Source: Carnegiea gigantea (Eukaryota; Streptophyta; Magnoliopsida; Caryophyllales; Cactaceae). From it: a stretch of DNA of 64,000 bases. The stretch spans positions 658,501-722,500 of the forward strand of contig JAKOGI010000085.1 of assembly GCA_029747015.1 (NCBI GenBank), in the 5' to 3' direction. Of the stretch, positions 34,534 to 46,464 are shown piece after piece; position 1 is the first letter of the stretch, and each line of letters opens with the position of its first letter. The notes under the pieces were generated by a model. The model saw only the letters and a program-made list of their open reading frames with translations. It searched no databases and had not been told where the DNA came from. Made by a program: the position numbers and the translations under genes.

Positions 34534-34665
34534 ACAACAACAATATTTCTCAGTGTGGGTCCTGCTTTTGTAGGGTCTGCGAAGATCCAGATGTAGGTAA
34601 CCTTACCTCTATTGACATCCCTGCCTATAGAGAGGTTGAATCTAAGAGACCCACAAAACACGATT
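34534..34665 (-). mobile_element. tRNA-derived SINE remnant (TS-like)
   Basis: In minus sense it runs from GGGTCTCTTAGATTCAACCT through AGAGGTAAGGTTACCTACAT and CGCAGACCC to a TTGTTGTTGTTG tail next to the TRIM. The pattern 'GGTCTxxxGGAAACAGCCTCT ... GGTAAGGTCTGCGTACA ... TTGTTG' is that of the widespread plant TS-type SINE. This copy is diverged and the 5' border is approximate. Confidence 0.6.
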
Positions 34666-34708
34666 TATAAAAATATTTCATAGAAGAAGGATTTTGTAAA
34701 AACATTAA

Positions 34709-35520
34709 GGGTGTGTTTGGTAGGGAGGAAAATCATTTTCCTAGAAAATCATTTTCTATGAAAAATATTTTCCTAAGAAAAATGATTTTTCACTTACATT
34801 TTAGCTGTTTGGTAGAATGGAAAACAATTTTCTTTTGCACTTCATTTTTTGCTATTTGATAGAATGAATCCCCCCATTCTCACTTCATTTCTTTTTACCA
34901 TCAATCCCCTCCCCTGCTCACTGCTCTGACTCGACCCAACCAACGAATTTTGTTTCTCACTTTTCTTCAAAATCAAACCCAAAACATCAGTAAGAAATAT
35001 ACCCGGTAATAAACTCAGAAAAAGAGAGAGTCAACATTAGTGAATCTCAATTTTTTCACTATTCTCAAGGATTACCCAGTTGACTTTGAGTGATATTAAA
35101 CCCAGATTAAAGAAAATGGCAAATGGGGAGACAATGGGTGTCTTATATTGCGAAATTCTTCAAAATGGCAACAATAACAAGTTCAGAGAACTCAAGGAAT
35201 AATTACAAAGATTGACGATGGAAATCATCGATGAAGATGATGAACATGAAGAAGAGGGGAAGAACGAGAGACAGAATGAGAGTGAAAATAGAGTGATTCT
35301 GGGCACAATTAAAAGAAAATAGAACGCGAAACAAAATTGGGTAATGAAAATCGGGCATGGAAAATCATTTTCCCTACTTTTTCAAGGGAAAACAATTTCC
35401 TTCAAATGGGGTAAAATGATTTTCCCCTGAAAATGATTTTTTCCTCCTTGTTTTACCAAATGGCATAAAATGGGAAAATCATTTTTCGGGAAAATGATTT
35501 CCCCCCTGCCAAACACACCC
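34709..35520. mobile_element. Large Tourist-like (PIF/Harbinger-type) MITE
   Basis: Terminal inverted repeats: GGGTGTGTTTGGTAGGGAGG at the left, and the reverse complement of GGGTGTGTTTGGCAGGGGGG at the right. A TAA target duplication lies on both sides (34706-34708, 35521-35523). The repeats continue inward with many AAAATCATTTT/AAAATGATTTT blocks that pair across the element. The 812-bp length is large for a MITE, and it has no transposase. TAA duplication with a GGGTGTG-type end suggests PIF/Harbinger mobilisation. Confidence 0.8.
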
Positions 35521-35523
35521 TAA

Positions 35524-36628
35524 ATGGAAAAAAAATAAAGGATACGTAGCAGGAAATGAATTAAGAAATACTAATAAATCAGGTGGTCGTAACTATGTAA
35601 ACATAAGTATAATATAAGTACAACATAACAGTGGAAAGTACTATATCTTAACAGACAGAGGTAGGTAAATAATATCTCTTCCCAAATGAATGTATTACCT
35701 GCATACAAACATGATATATGAAAAAACCACAATCAAACCTATCCAACTGTAACCGGGGAAAAAATTTAACAAGAAGATATGGCTTCTCTCATGAGGGCAT
35801 TTTTTTGGGTGCAATTTCATTCATTTAATGCTATATTGCTATGCCTAGTCTAGCTAAAACCGATAATTTTCACTAACCAACCTATAATCACGAGTCATGC
35901 CTTCTGATTATTGTTCAACTAATTTACGAACATGTAAAAAAGGCCCATTAAGGTTGTCTATGTTATTTTATTAATGTTGTAAACATCTGACTTCTGACAT
36001 CATCTCGTCAAACTTTGACGAGATAATAAAATTATGAATTTTGAAGTTAGAAACGTGGAAAATCAGCAGTGCATACTTCTACATAATAATGAGGAGGATT
36101 AGAAAGATATGATCACTTTTGGTATAAATAATAGACTTCCCTGCCAAAATTTTAATTAGGCTAATTATGGCAATAACTAATAAAGATTAAGAAATACGAT
36201 GGAATTAATTAAAGGTGCAAAAAGTTGAGCTCAAAATGATTACCATCATTTGGATTTTTATCCTTTGGGAAGTCTTACGCATTGGCATGACTTAATATAA
36301 TGCTTTCTGTGTACAAATCTCGTGATGTTTTTACGATCTTTAGAACAGTGTAACTACATAGCCAAAAGCATGATTATGGATATTATTAAAACTCTCACCA
36401 CCCTGTTTCCATTTCATGTTCTTCGCTAATAAACGTACAAATTGTATACAGGTCAAACGTGGTAGTCTTATTTTGTTTTAAGTAGTCTTACTCTATCTTA
36501 AGTTGTATAGAGATTGGTTTCACCGGCTGCTGTGAAGAAAAAATTTCATTGACTACCTACTATTCTATATAGAAAAAGCAACCAATGATTTAGGGAAATA
36601 ATTTGCTTTCACCTACTAATAAGCGATA
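35524..36628. other. Unassigned AT-rich DNA
   Basis: 1.1 kb with no frame, repeat pair or RNA gene that I can support. Purine/pyrimidine content is even, and no known element end is visible. Confidence 0.5.
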
Positions 36629-37051
36629 TATTTTGGACCCGACGTAATTGCCTGGTGCTGCAAGAAGCAGGCTATGGTATCCAAGTCATCCACTGAAGCT
36701 GAATATTGTGCTCTTGACTACACTGTTACTGAAACGGTTTGGTTATGCAAGTTTCTGTTTGATGTTGGCATCTCACTAACCACTCCTACCCGCTTGTATT
36801 GTGATAATGTGAGTGTCACATATATAATTGTGTATCCTATTCAGCATGATCAGAGCAAGCACGTAGCTGTGGATTATCATTTTGTTCGGGAATTTGTTGC
36901 TCATGGAGATCTCATTATTCGCTACGTCCTTACTGGCTCTCAAGTTGATGATATTTTAAATATAGGGCTCACCTCTCTGCAATTTTTGTATTTAAAGTCC
37001 AAGCTATTCTTCCTACCCCCGATCAGCTTGAGGGGACATAATAGGCGATAA
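36629..37051 (+). pseudogene. Copia RNase H remnant
   Basis: The frame reads IYFGPDVIAWCCKKQAMVSK then SSTEAEYCALDYTVTETVWL and YCDNVSVTYIIVYPIQHDQS, then KHVAVDYHFVREFVAHGDLI. This is the C-terminal part of a Copia RNase H, with the STEAEY and DN motifs intact and one open frame of 125 codons. It ends near a purine run (GAGGGGACA, 37031-37039), as a Copia 3' end should. No partner LTR is visible. It is unrelated to the Copia at 28704, whose RNase H differs. Confidence 0.87.
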
Positions 37052-39262
37052 TATATTAGGGATATAAATGTAACTTTATTTTGTACATAATTATTATAAC
37101 AGTAAGTATTGTATGAGACCATCTGGCAATAATTTATATCATGTGACGTCTCACACACTCATTAACTGGCACATGAATTTAAAAGAAAAATGACTTGCCA
37201 CGTAAGAGGTGTCACAATAAATCTCAGTAAAACCATCTCACACTAGAATTTGTATTATTATAAATGCCAAGCATAGGCTCCCAAGTTGGGTGAGTCATTC
37301 TCCTACCAAATTACACACCTCCTATTGTATCAAAAATGCAAATGTCCAAAGTTAATTTTTCTAGTTCTCCAGAAAATAGTTCAACCACATTGGAAGTAGT
37401 TGTTTTTGCTATATAAGGATATATTATTTTATTTGTTCATATTATCGAATTTGTGTTTTTTTAATTTCTTTGGTTCGCATAGGACATGATTATATACATG
37501 TCAAGACAAAGTATATAAACTTGTAATGTCTATCAAAACTTATAAATCAAATCTGAGTACTAATTAATGTGAAATGTGACTCTGTGAGCGTGCTAGTCGG
37601 TACTAATGACCCTGTACATATATAATACAATATCTGGGGTTTACTAATGCCATACATATTTTCCATTCAAAAGGTAAATACCATGAGTGAAGTTGACATG
37701 TTTCGGAAATGGGGATTAGGTTTGGAAGCTTATGATTAATTCAATTTTTGCGTTGTTTCCATAATAGTGTTGGGCCAATAATTCTTATTTTTATCCCTTT
37801 TTCTCATGAGTATGATAAAAATCAAACTTTAATTCCTTTCCAAAATTTGCAAAACTCTCGAGTGTATCAATAGGTCAACAGGATATGCGTCCATGCCAGG
37901 CATACGCATCTGAGCACCACGACTTACAATTAATTAATCAAAGGACAATTAATAATGCATTTAGCTAAATTGTCATATGCACTGCAAATCAAGAGAAACA
38001 TTCTTCCTGTTCCCTCCACCTGTACTCTTGGGGAAAAGCTTCTAAAAGTGATGTATGAAGCGAAGACTACAGGTAACAGAGAAGAAATTCTCATCAGTGT
38101 GTAGATCGTGAAGTACACAATGTAATTGATTTCAACATAAAGCTCAATCGCTACTTCCAAAAAAAATTGTTGTTATCAATTTTGTCATAAAGCTTATTCT
38201 GATTTGCAAGAATCGCAAACGGTAGCCACCTAAATTGAGTCAGCTAAAAATTAGGTAACGATCATTGAGTTTTTTTTTTTTTTGGGGGGTTGAAATTAGC
38301 AGAGTTCGTTTTGCACTAGCAAACGATTTACAGGTCAGGTTAGTGGGTGTTTGTACTTTGCCTATGATATCTTAATTTCCTGGATATAACCCATCTAATT
38401 ATCGAAAAAATTGATGGCAACTTAATTTGGCCAATAATATTTTGCATTGAGGGTCGTAGTCTAGGGCCAAACACCATCAAAATAGAGTTGGAAAACTTAA
38501 AGTATTTTCTCAATGATATTTTTACTCAAGACTCAGACTTTTTGGTGCTGATAGAAATGAATCCTTTCTATGATAAATCTAAAAATTAATTTCATGACTG
38601 ATATTTAGCTATAAGGGAAAAAGGGAGACAATATAGGGAACATACTTAAAACTGATAATCCGATAAAGTTTAAACGCTACTTAGGCAAATTATTCTAATA
38701 ACATGGTAACAAAGATGTTTGAGTATAATTAAAGAATATTTCATTACAATTTTAATGGAGTCAGGTTAACTCACTAGGATTTTTTACCTAGCAAGTTTAA
38801 CGATCAAAATTATAAACTCTAAATCGATTAAACACTAAATTGTTAAATTATTCCATGGTTATGTTATGTTACTTGCCCCTTGTTTCCTCAAGGAGATGTA
38901 TCTTCAATTATTAATGCAAACAAAAGTATGTAGTATAATCCAGTCATCCAAAGACTTAAAAGAAAATTGTACGGTCAAAATTTTTTTATGTTCGAACTCA
39001 AATTATAAACATAAGAAATTTCTTATATTTATCTTTCTACATCTAACTATAATATGTAGAAAGTTACAGGTTTTTAATATTTTTGAATCAACAAAATAAA
39101 GGTGTCTGTGTTTTACAGATATCGATTTTTAATAATCTACATTTAGGAAAATGTAACCAATGTTTAAGTGGAATTGAGACAAAAACTGCTATATTTTCTG
39201 AGTACATATCATTGAGAAAACCTATCCTCAAAATAATGACTAGCTGAAGATATTTTTTTAAA
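37052..39262. other. Unassigned AT-rich DNA after a Copia 3' end
   Basis: 2.2 kb. The first ~50 bp may be the start of a Copia LTR that cannot be delimited. A short region (37110-37250) has GAGACCATCT and a partly reversed AACCATCTCAC, resembling a degraded MITE. A poly-T/G run lies at 38268-38290. No gene is supported. Confidence 0.5.
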
Positions 39263-39306
39263 TCTATACTAATATAATAGCAATCTTTGCCAAACCCTAG
39301 AATACT

Positions 39307-39975
39307 CGCACAGGAGCGATTTGCAGAGATAAAATAAATCTACACCGTTAAATTATTTTACAAATTTAATCCTGGCCATCAAAATAATTTAAACAAAACT
39401 GAAAAAATATGTGACTGCCCCTTCCCCAGCCGCCCAAGTTTCCACATTCCCACCCCTAATAAACTTCACACCAAATAGACTTCTCTTCATTTTGGATTTT
39501 CAGAAGGAAAAAAACAATAAAATTATAAAATATAAAAAAAAATCTGCCAGCCGTGAAGGACCATGTTCCCTATTCTATCAATCTTCTATTTCCTCTGCCA
39601 CTGCAAATCTTCTAATTCTCTGTCAAACTTCTACTTCTCTCGCACAGGAGCGATTTGCGGAGATAAAATAAATCTACACTGTTTAATTGTCTTACAAATT
39701 TAATCCTGACCATCAAAATAATTTAAACAAAGCTGAAAAAATATGTAACTGTCCCTTCCCCAGCCGCCCAAGTTCCCACATTCCCACCCCTAATAAACTT
39801 CACACCAAATAGACTTCTCTTCATTTTGGATTTCCAGAAGGAAAAAAACAATAAAATCATGAAATATAAAAAAAAAATCTGCCAGCCGTGAAGGGCCATG
39901 TTCCCTATTCTATCAATCTTCTATTTCCTCTGCCACTGCAAATCTTCTAATTCTCTGTCAAACTTCTACTTCTCT
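39307..39975. repeat. Tandem duplication, 2 x ~334 bp
   Basis: 39307-39640 and 39641-39974 both start CGCACAGGAGCGATTTGC. They match nearly throughout, with about fifteen differences by eye; a partial third copy of the 3' end (GCCACTGCAAATCTTC) follows. It lies just inside the Helitron 5' end. Confidence 0.92.
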
Positions 39976-40129
39976 GCCACTGCAAATCTTCCATTATTCT
40001 CAAATTTTACAAATCCTTCTAATACACAATTACTACATCTAAACCATAAAATATATACCAATAAAACAATTTGATAGCATCTAAACCACCTGCATATATC
40101 CTTCTAATACACAATTACATCTATATAAT

Positions 40130-40245
40130 CCAACGGCGTCGCAACAGAGCATCTTTTGACCATCGTCTTTTCTCACATATCACAGCACGTAGCCGCCTCA
40201 TTCATTCATCCACTAGAAATTTGCTGCTATACAACAAGGTAAGCT
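40130..40245 (+). promoter_or_regulatory. Possible RepHel leader exon with splice donor
   Basis: A GC-richer stretch ends ACAACAAG followed by GTAAGCTCTTAC at 40246, a good plant splice donor. A splice-acceptor-like CCCTCATAG lies just before the RepHel ATG at 47072, and Helitron 2 has the same acceptor context. An intron linking them would be nearly 7 kb in this copy, partly because of the later LTR. This is inference. Confidence 0.25.
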
Positions 40246-40426
40246 CTTACTTGATACTTTAATTTTCCATACATGCTATCACAATTGATAAGTGCATATC
40301 TATTTACAATTTGAAGCCAAATATTGCCAGAACTGTGTTAGGATTTGAGGCTAATTATTGCCAGAATCGGACGCACAACAATTCAAGGCTTACTCTCCTG
40401 AACCGAGTCTCAGGTAAATAATTACA

Positions 40427-42460
40427 CTACTCCAACCTATGTAATATATGCTCCCAATGAACCCATAATTTCGTGTATATTTGAAGCGTGGCACATAATC
40501 AGTTGCAATCCAAACTGTACATACAACATGCAATCCTAAATAACAGCATGTGAAAGCAATTAACTTGGTGGCATATTTCAAGTGTTTTACATCCAAAGAA
40601 GTCAAGGAAAGCCAAAAGTTTCTAAGCTTATTTTCTGATCAGATAAGCAAAACACCATAGAATACAAACCCCAAAAAAACTGACCAGATTCAAAGATGAT
40701 TAATGAAGAATCTCATTCTACTCCAACCTATGTAATATATGCTCCCAATGAATCCATAACTTCGTGTATATTTGAAGCGTGGTACATAATCAGTTGCAAT
40801 CCAAACTATACATACAGCATGCAATCCTAAATAACAGCACGTGAAAAGCAATTAACTTGGTGGCATATTTCAAGTGTTATACATCCAAAGAAGTCAAGGA
40901 AAGCCAAAAGTTTCTAAGCTTATTTTCTGATCAGATGAGCAAAACACCATAGAATACAAACCCCAAAAAAATCTGACCAGATTCAAAGATAATAATGAAG
41001 AATCTCATTCAAAGGTAAAAGTGAAAAAAAGTTGAAAGTGTCCCAACTTAAAATACTCAAACGGACTCATTAAAGCAAAAATATTTGAGAATCTGATCAG
41101 ATTCAAAGATGATAATGAAGAATCTCATTCTACTCCAACCTATGTAATATATGCTCCCAATGAACCCATAATTTCGTGTATATTTGAAGCGTGGCACATA
41201 ATCAGTTGCAATCCAAACTGTACATACAGCATGCAATCCTAAATAACAGCACGTGAAAAGCAATTAACTTGGTGGCATATTTCAAGTGTTTTACATCCAA
41301 AGAATTCAGGGAAAGCCAAAAGTTTCTGAGCTTATTTTTTGATCAGATGAGCAAAACACCATAGAATACAAACCCGAAAAAATCTGACCAGATTCAAAGA
41401 TGATAATGAAGAATCTCATTCAAAGGTAAAAGTGAAAGAAAGTTGAAAGTGTCCCAACTTAAAATACTCAAATGGATTCATTAAAGCAAAAATATCTGAG
41501 CACAAAGAGTCAAAAACACACATCCAAAGTGAAGGAAAGTCGAAAGTTTCAAGGCTTATTTTGTGTGGTCTTTATAGTGCAAGGATAGCCAGATTCAAAG
41601 ATGATACTGAAGAATCTAATTCAAAAATAAATAAACAGGCAAGGAAAGCTGGGAGTTTATACTTGCTTATAATAAAATTCTGGAAATGCTACCTGTGTCT
41701 ATCAGTCCTTGGAGTTGCTTACCCAATTGAGATGAATCCAAATGAAGAAAGCGCTAGATTTTTGTGGACAGTGAATCACAAACTTCTGCAATTCGATTAG
41801 GGCACCAAATAATTGTTTATAATAAATTCGTTATGTAAGAAATCATGCCACATAACTAGGGATTTGAACCCCAACTCAACATCAGATGTAAACATTAAAA
41901 TAAGCCACAAATCGAAAGCAAAATTAAACAGATCAGAAGGCAAATGAACATAAATGACAGAAGGCAAATAAGCAGACCCATCATCACCCCCAAAAGAAAA
42001 ATACAAAGGCATTGTAAGAAATCATGCCACATAACTAGGGATTAAAACCCTAACTCAAAATCAAATGTATGCACTAAAATAACACACAAATCAAAAGCAG
42101 AATTAAACAGGTACTCCACACAGCTTAACACACATAGGTCTAACTCTCAACCGCATAAAAAACATAGAAAAATTCAAGCAACTGCATAGACACAGAATGA
42201 TTTTCCAAAGAGACCAGGACAAGTAGGCAATGATATAGCAAATCTGGCAGAAATGAAGAATAAAGAACATATGTACCACACAAATCAAATTCCCAATCTA
42301 AAATACTCAAAGGGAGTTACTAAAGCAAAAAATATTTGAGCACAAAGAGTCAAAGACCACATCCAAAGAAGTCAAGGAAAGCCAAAAGTTTCAAAGCTTA
42401 TTTTGTGATCAGATGAGCAAAACACCATAGAATACAAATCCGAAAAGGCAATAACAATCG
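40427..42460. repeat. Three to four imperfect direct repeats in the Helitron 5' region
   Basis: A unit starting CTACTCCAACCTATGTAAT occurs at 40427, 40718 and 41130, each followed by about 250 bp of near-identical sequence. The later part (AAGGAAAGCCAAAAGTTTC ... CAAAACACCATAGAATACAAA) recurs near 42370. A different pair starting TGTAAGAAATCATGCCACAT lies at about 41835 and 42013. On the minus strand the first unit encodes a conserved frame (CCYLGLHxVCTVWIATDYVP) in two copies. I recognise no protein, and there is no codon signal to support it. Confidence 0.8.
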
Positions 42461-43146
42461 ACATAAAACAATCATCCTTAAACATCAAGATCAAGGAATA
42501 CCTTTGGCCAAAAAAAACCCCATAAGCAAAAAGAAACATAAGTGATCATATCAAGGAAACAGATCTACATTATTTTGATGAACAGATCTAAATTATATTA
42601 GGATCGAACCCTACATGCACGAGCAGAGCTAATTTAAACCCACATGCAGAACTGTTCAGAGAATGAATTATGCATCTGAAATTAGGATAAGTAGGTAATA
42701 ATAGAACAGATCGAACCCTACAACAGAAAAACGACCCATTTCAGCTTAAAGATAGAGATTTAGAAATAAACCCATTTTAGCTTTTTCAAGGCAGAGCCCC
42801 TCCCTTGGATGTGTATCGCATAGATCCTGTACGAATGGAACCCTACAACAGAAAAACAACCGGATCAAACCAACAATCTTTCAAAGATATTAGGATAAGT
42901 AGGTAATAATACAACAGATCTCGCAGAAATGAAGAAGAGAAAACCTAAGCACTACACAAATCAGATTCCCCCCCTAAAATCCTAAAAAAAAGTTAGTAAA
43001 GCAAGAAAGATCTGAACATAAGGAGTCAAGAACACACATTCAAGGAAGGAAAGCCGAAAGTTTCAGACATGAAAGGTCTGAATCGACGACACCCAAACAT
43101 GAATTTGCTTAATAGCATATACAAGTGAAGATCAGTGCAACTGTAC
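42461..43146. other. Helitron 1 unassigned stretch
   Basis: About 690 bp. Short repeats of GATCGAACCCTACAACAGAAAAACRACC and TTAGGATAAGTAGGTAATAATA type occur. It would be intron or leader of the antisense segment that ends at 43147, if that segment is transcribed. Confidence 0.4.
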
Positions 43147-43480
43147 CTCACGAAATCCAAATCAAAGATGAATTATCTCTGTACAAGAAAGATCTGACTC
43201 CTTCGATTCTCATTCTAACTCCTTCGATTCTCATTCCTTTGAATCTGTGGGGAAGAGTGAGAGTAAGCATGAGCGTGAAAGGAGCGCGAGCGCAATCGCG
43301 AGAGTAAGGTAAAGGTGGGAGCGAGCGTGAGTCTGAGAGCATCTAGGTGGAGCGAGAGAGCATCTAGGTGGAGCGAGCATGAGTCTGAGAGCATCTAGGG
43401 TTTGCAGTGGTGGGAGTGAGGGAAAGGGAGAAGCGGCGATGAGAGTGAGGCTGTGAGGGCATGAGTGAGGCTGTCCAAAA
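43147..43480 (-). promoter_or_regulatory. Antisense 5'-UTR-like exon and promoter fragment
   Basis: Read on the minus strand, the segment has CT-rich repeats (CTCACTCTCAC, GATGCTCTCAGACTCA), an AAACCCTA telo-box (43397-43404), and ends TTTCGTGAG followed by GTACAGTTG, a splice-donor context at 43147. The matching segment in Helitron 2 (63640-63898) has the same parts and the same GAG|GTACA junction. Such features mark the 5' leader of a plant housekeeping-type gene. The downstream coding part cannot be identified, so this is either a captured gene start or a Helitron-borne promoter. Confidence 0.5.
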
Positions 43481-43580
43481 TCTATATTAAGAGCCGAGAG
43501 TTGGGAATGTTTAAGCCCAAATGAATTATCTCTCTTACCCTCACAATCCAAACAATGGGAATGGCCAGGGTTTCCATCTG

Positions 43581-43746
43581 GGCTGTTTATTATATATTAA
43601 GCAGATAATTCAGCTCATAATCATTTTGAACATACATATTTACATATACAAGACAGTACACTTATATATAAACATACATATATAGATATATATCATTACA
43701 TATATATAGATCTATATATAGCTATATATATATATATATATGTATA

Positions 43747-43836
<90 letters not shown>

Positions 43837-44108
43837 GATATCCTAATATACATATATTCTTTTGTATAGGTTTAGTTTCAATTAATTAGTTGATGTTTCA
43901 TTTTCATGGTTGAAAAAGCAAATGTAAATGGAAGGCTGTTTATTATATATTAAGCAGATAATTCAGCCCATAGTCATTTTGAACATACATATTTACATAT
44001 ACAATACAATACACTTATATATGAACATACATATATAGATATATATCATTACATATATATAGATCTGTATATAGCTATATATATATATATATCTATCTAT
44101 ATATATAT

Positions 44109-44194
<86 letters not shown>

Positions 44195-44283
44195 GATATC
44201 CTAATATACATATATTCTTTTGTATAGGTTTAGTTTCAATTAATTAGTTGATGTTTCATTTTCATGGTTGAAAAAGCAAATGT
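43581..44283. repeat. Tandem duplication, 2 x ~353 bp, with TA microsatellites
   Basis: 43581 and 43934 both start GGCTGTTTATTATATATTAA. Each unit runs through ACATACATATTTACATATAC, a long (TA)n tract, and TAGGTTTAGTTTCAATTAAT to GAAAAAGCAAATGTA. The TA tracts (about 43717-43830 and 44075-44190) differ in length and interruptions. The encoded YIYIYI frames are artefacts. Confidence 0.92.
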
Positions 44284-44515
44284 ATGTTATATAAAATGTC
44301 CATAACCATTATTAACATAAATTGTCGTCTACATGCAATACATTCATGGTCTGAATACTTTTCTTGCGTATTTGTCCAATATGAAATTATATACATATGT
44401 GTGTGTGTCTGTGTGTGTGTGTAGATTTTATTTTAATTAGTTTGGTAATGTTTCATGCTGAAATGCGCATTTACTTCGAAAATTTTAAACAAATCATACA
44501 ACGCATCAATGTTAT

Positions 44516-44520
44516 GAGTA
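44516..44520. repeat. Target-site duplication GAGTA, left copy (solo LTR)
   Basis: Directly before TGTTGAACGG; repeated at 45938-45942 after the terminal CA. Confidence 0.9.
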
Positions 44521-45937
44521 TGTTGAACGGTAAATTTACCCATTTTACGTGCTTCTTCACCCACCTTTTACTCGTATAATAACTTAATTCTTTAGGATTT
44601 TACCTTGTTTTATTTGTGTCTTGTAGGAAATAACTCCAAATCAAACAAACGCTGCGGAAAGGGACGAAGATGGGACAAAACGATGAAAATCAGCGAAAAC
44701 AGGCGAGAAGCAGCAGCGAAGGACGGTGCACGGCCGACCTGCAGGTCGGCACGGCCGTGCACCGGTGGCCGAAGCCACGCACGGCCAGACGCACGGCCGT
44801 GCGTTCTGACCGTGCGTGGTGGCGCACGGCCGGCCGTGAGTCTCGGCACGGCCGTGCGTCGGGCCTGGGTTCGCGATAAATCCCCTTTTCGGGCGTCTGT
44901 TCAGGAGGGGGGTTCGGGGGGTTTTGCTCTGGCGATTCCTAGAGTAGTTTAGGTTAGGTCTTTAGCCAATAAAAACCTCAATAGGAGGATGAGATTAGGA
45001 TTGTAGTTTGTATTTTGGGATTCAAGCTTATGGATTTCAAGTTCTTCAATCAATTCAAGCATAAGTTTCCCTCTTCCTTTCTCTATTTATTTCATTGTTG
45101 TTCTTGTTTATGTTTTGCTAGTTTAATTCTTGTATTTGCTTTGTTTAGTTTATATGTTTAATTTCGTTGTTAATTTATGTTATTTACTCGTTTAAATTCG
45201 TTTTATTTCGTTTCTTTTGCTTTGTTCTTCGTGTTCTTACACTTGTTTGGTAGTTTAGGTTTTGATTCGTTTTTGATGTTTAGTTGGTAGATTGTGTTGG
45301 CTTGGGTTGTGATTAGCCTCTTGATGGCTAATTAATCTTGTATTTGGCCTAACCATACCCAATCTATACCTAGAACCTAGAGTTTTCCTTCACGCCCGCC
45401 AAGTGTTCGATGAAATGCCTGAGAGGGCTTTCATCCATATTTTTGGGCGATTGACTTATGCTGAGAGGTGAGGTCAATTTGCTAGTGTGGGAGAGGGAAT
45501 GGCCGAGTTCGGGACATGAGAATAGTATCCGAATCGAGTTAGGTCCGGGGTTGCTAGTTTTGTGGTCTAGTTGGGCTAACCCCATGAAAATAGGCGGTTA
45601 GACTAACTAGACTAGCTCATGACCCTTGAGAGAGGGCTTGGGTGGTCTTTAATGGTGCAACCGACCATCTCTTGTTCGTAGCGTAGTTTGGGTAGGTTAG
45701 GACTCGTCTTGGTTAGTTGGTTCATCCATTGGTAAAATCACAATTCCAAGTCGCTTGTTTCTGTATTTGTAGCGTAGTTTAGTTTCCCTTTCTCACCCTT
45801 CGATCCTGCCTAGCTTGAGACGCTTTAGCTAGCCCTGGTAGTTGGAAACACAATTCCCTGCGGACGACACCCTAAGTACTCAACGATACACCTTGCACTT
45901 GGGGTTTATAAATATTAAAACTTTTTTTTCTGCAACA
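44521..45937 (+). mobile_element. Solo LTR, Athila/Tat-type, inside Helitron 1
   Basis: 1417 bp from TGTTGAACGG to TTCTGCAACA with GAGTA on both sides and no internal region, so it is a product of LTR-LTR recombination. Typical Athila/Tat LTR features are the region CACAATTCCCTGCGGACGAC near the end and GTACTCAACGATACACC. A GC-rich block (44710-44860) contains three copies of the palindrome GCACGGCCGTGC (44749, 44791, 44846) and an 18-bp palindrome at 44733-44750. It differs from the Athila LTRs at 14885 and 23637. Confidence 0.88.
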
Positions 45938-45942
45938 GAGTA
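45938..45942. repeat. Target-site duplication GAGTA, right copy (solo LTR)
   Basis: Matches 44516-44520 exactly. Confidence 0.9.
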
Positions 45943-46403
45943 CTTATTTTATTTTGAGCATTTCTCCGATACAAAATTATGGATACTTTAATTGAAAGCT
46001 CATAATAATAGTTGAATTTAATTGAGAAACACATAAATTACTCAAGTAATGATGAGAATATTTAAAACCCAATATAAATAGACATAGACAACATAAATAT
46101 ATAACCCTTAAAAACAAAAATAAAAAACGTACAGCTAAAAAATTTAAAATAGAAATGAAACACTTCAAAAAACATACAAATATAAATAGACATAAATAAA
46201 ATAAATATGTAACACTAAAAAAAAACAAAGATTGAAAAAGTAATACATAAAAAATAAATAGGCATTCTTTCTACACCCAAAACACAAATGGAATAAAACT
46301 AAAAAACTAAAACATAAATATGTCTCCCTTTTTTATTTATGTTTTGTGAACCATATATGCAATATACAACCTATATATTGCACGTAGTTACCCATATATA
46401 CTC

Positions 46404-46464
<61 letters not shown>

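Noticed and set aside
36674..37051. Link between this RNase H remnant and the truncated Copia at 28704-33252
   Set aside because: Both encode RNase H around the same motif (STEAEY here, SSEAEY there), and the residues differ, so it is not the missing 3' end of that element.
43481..43495. TCTATATTAAGAG as the 5' end of Helitron 1
   Set aside because: The antisense leader segment shared with Helitron 2 lies upstream (43147-43480), so the element must start further left. It remains a possible alternative end.
43993..44211. Minus-strand YIYIYI ORFs here and at 63066-63354
   Set aside because: Products of (TA)n microsatellites; no other coding sign.
44605..44952. ORF of 115 codons in the GC-rich block
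   Set aside because: It lies in the solo LTR and follows its palindromic repeats (ARPxxR patterns in every frame); the overlapping frames on both strands reflect high GC, not coding.
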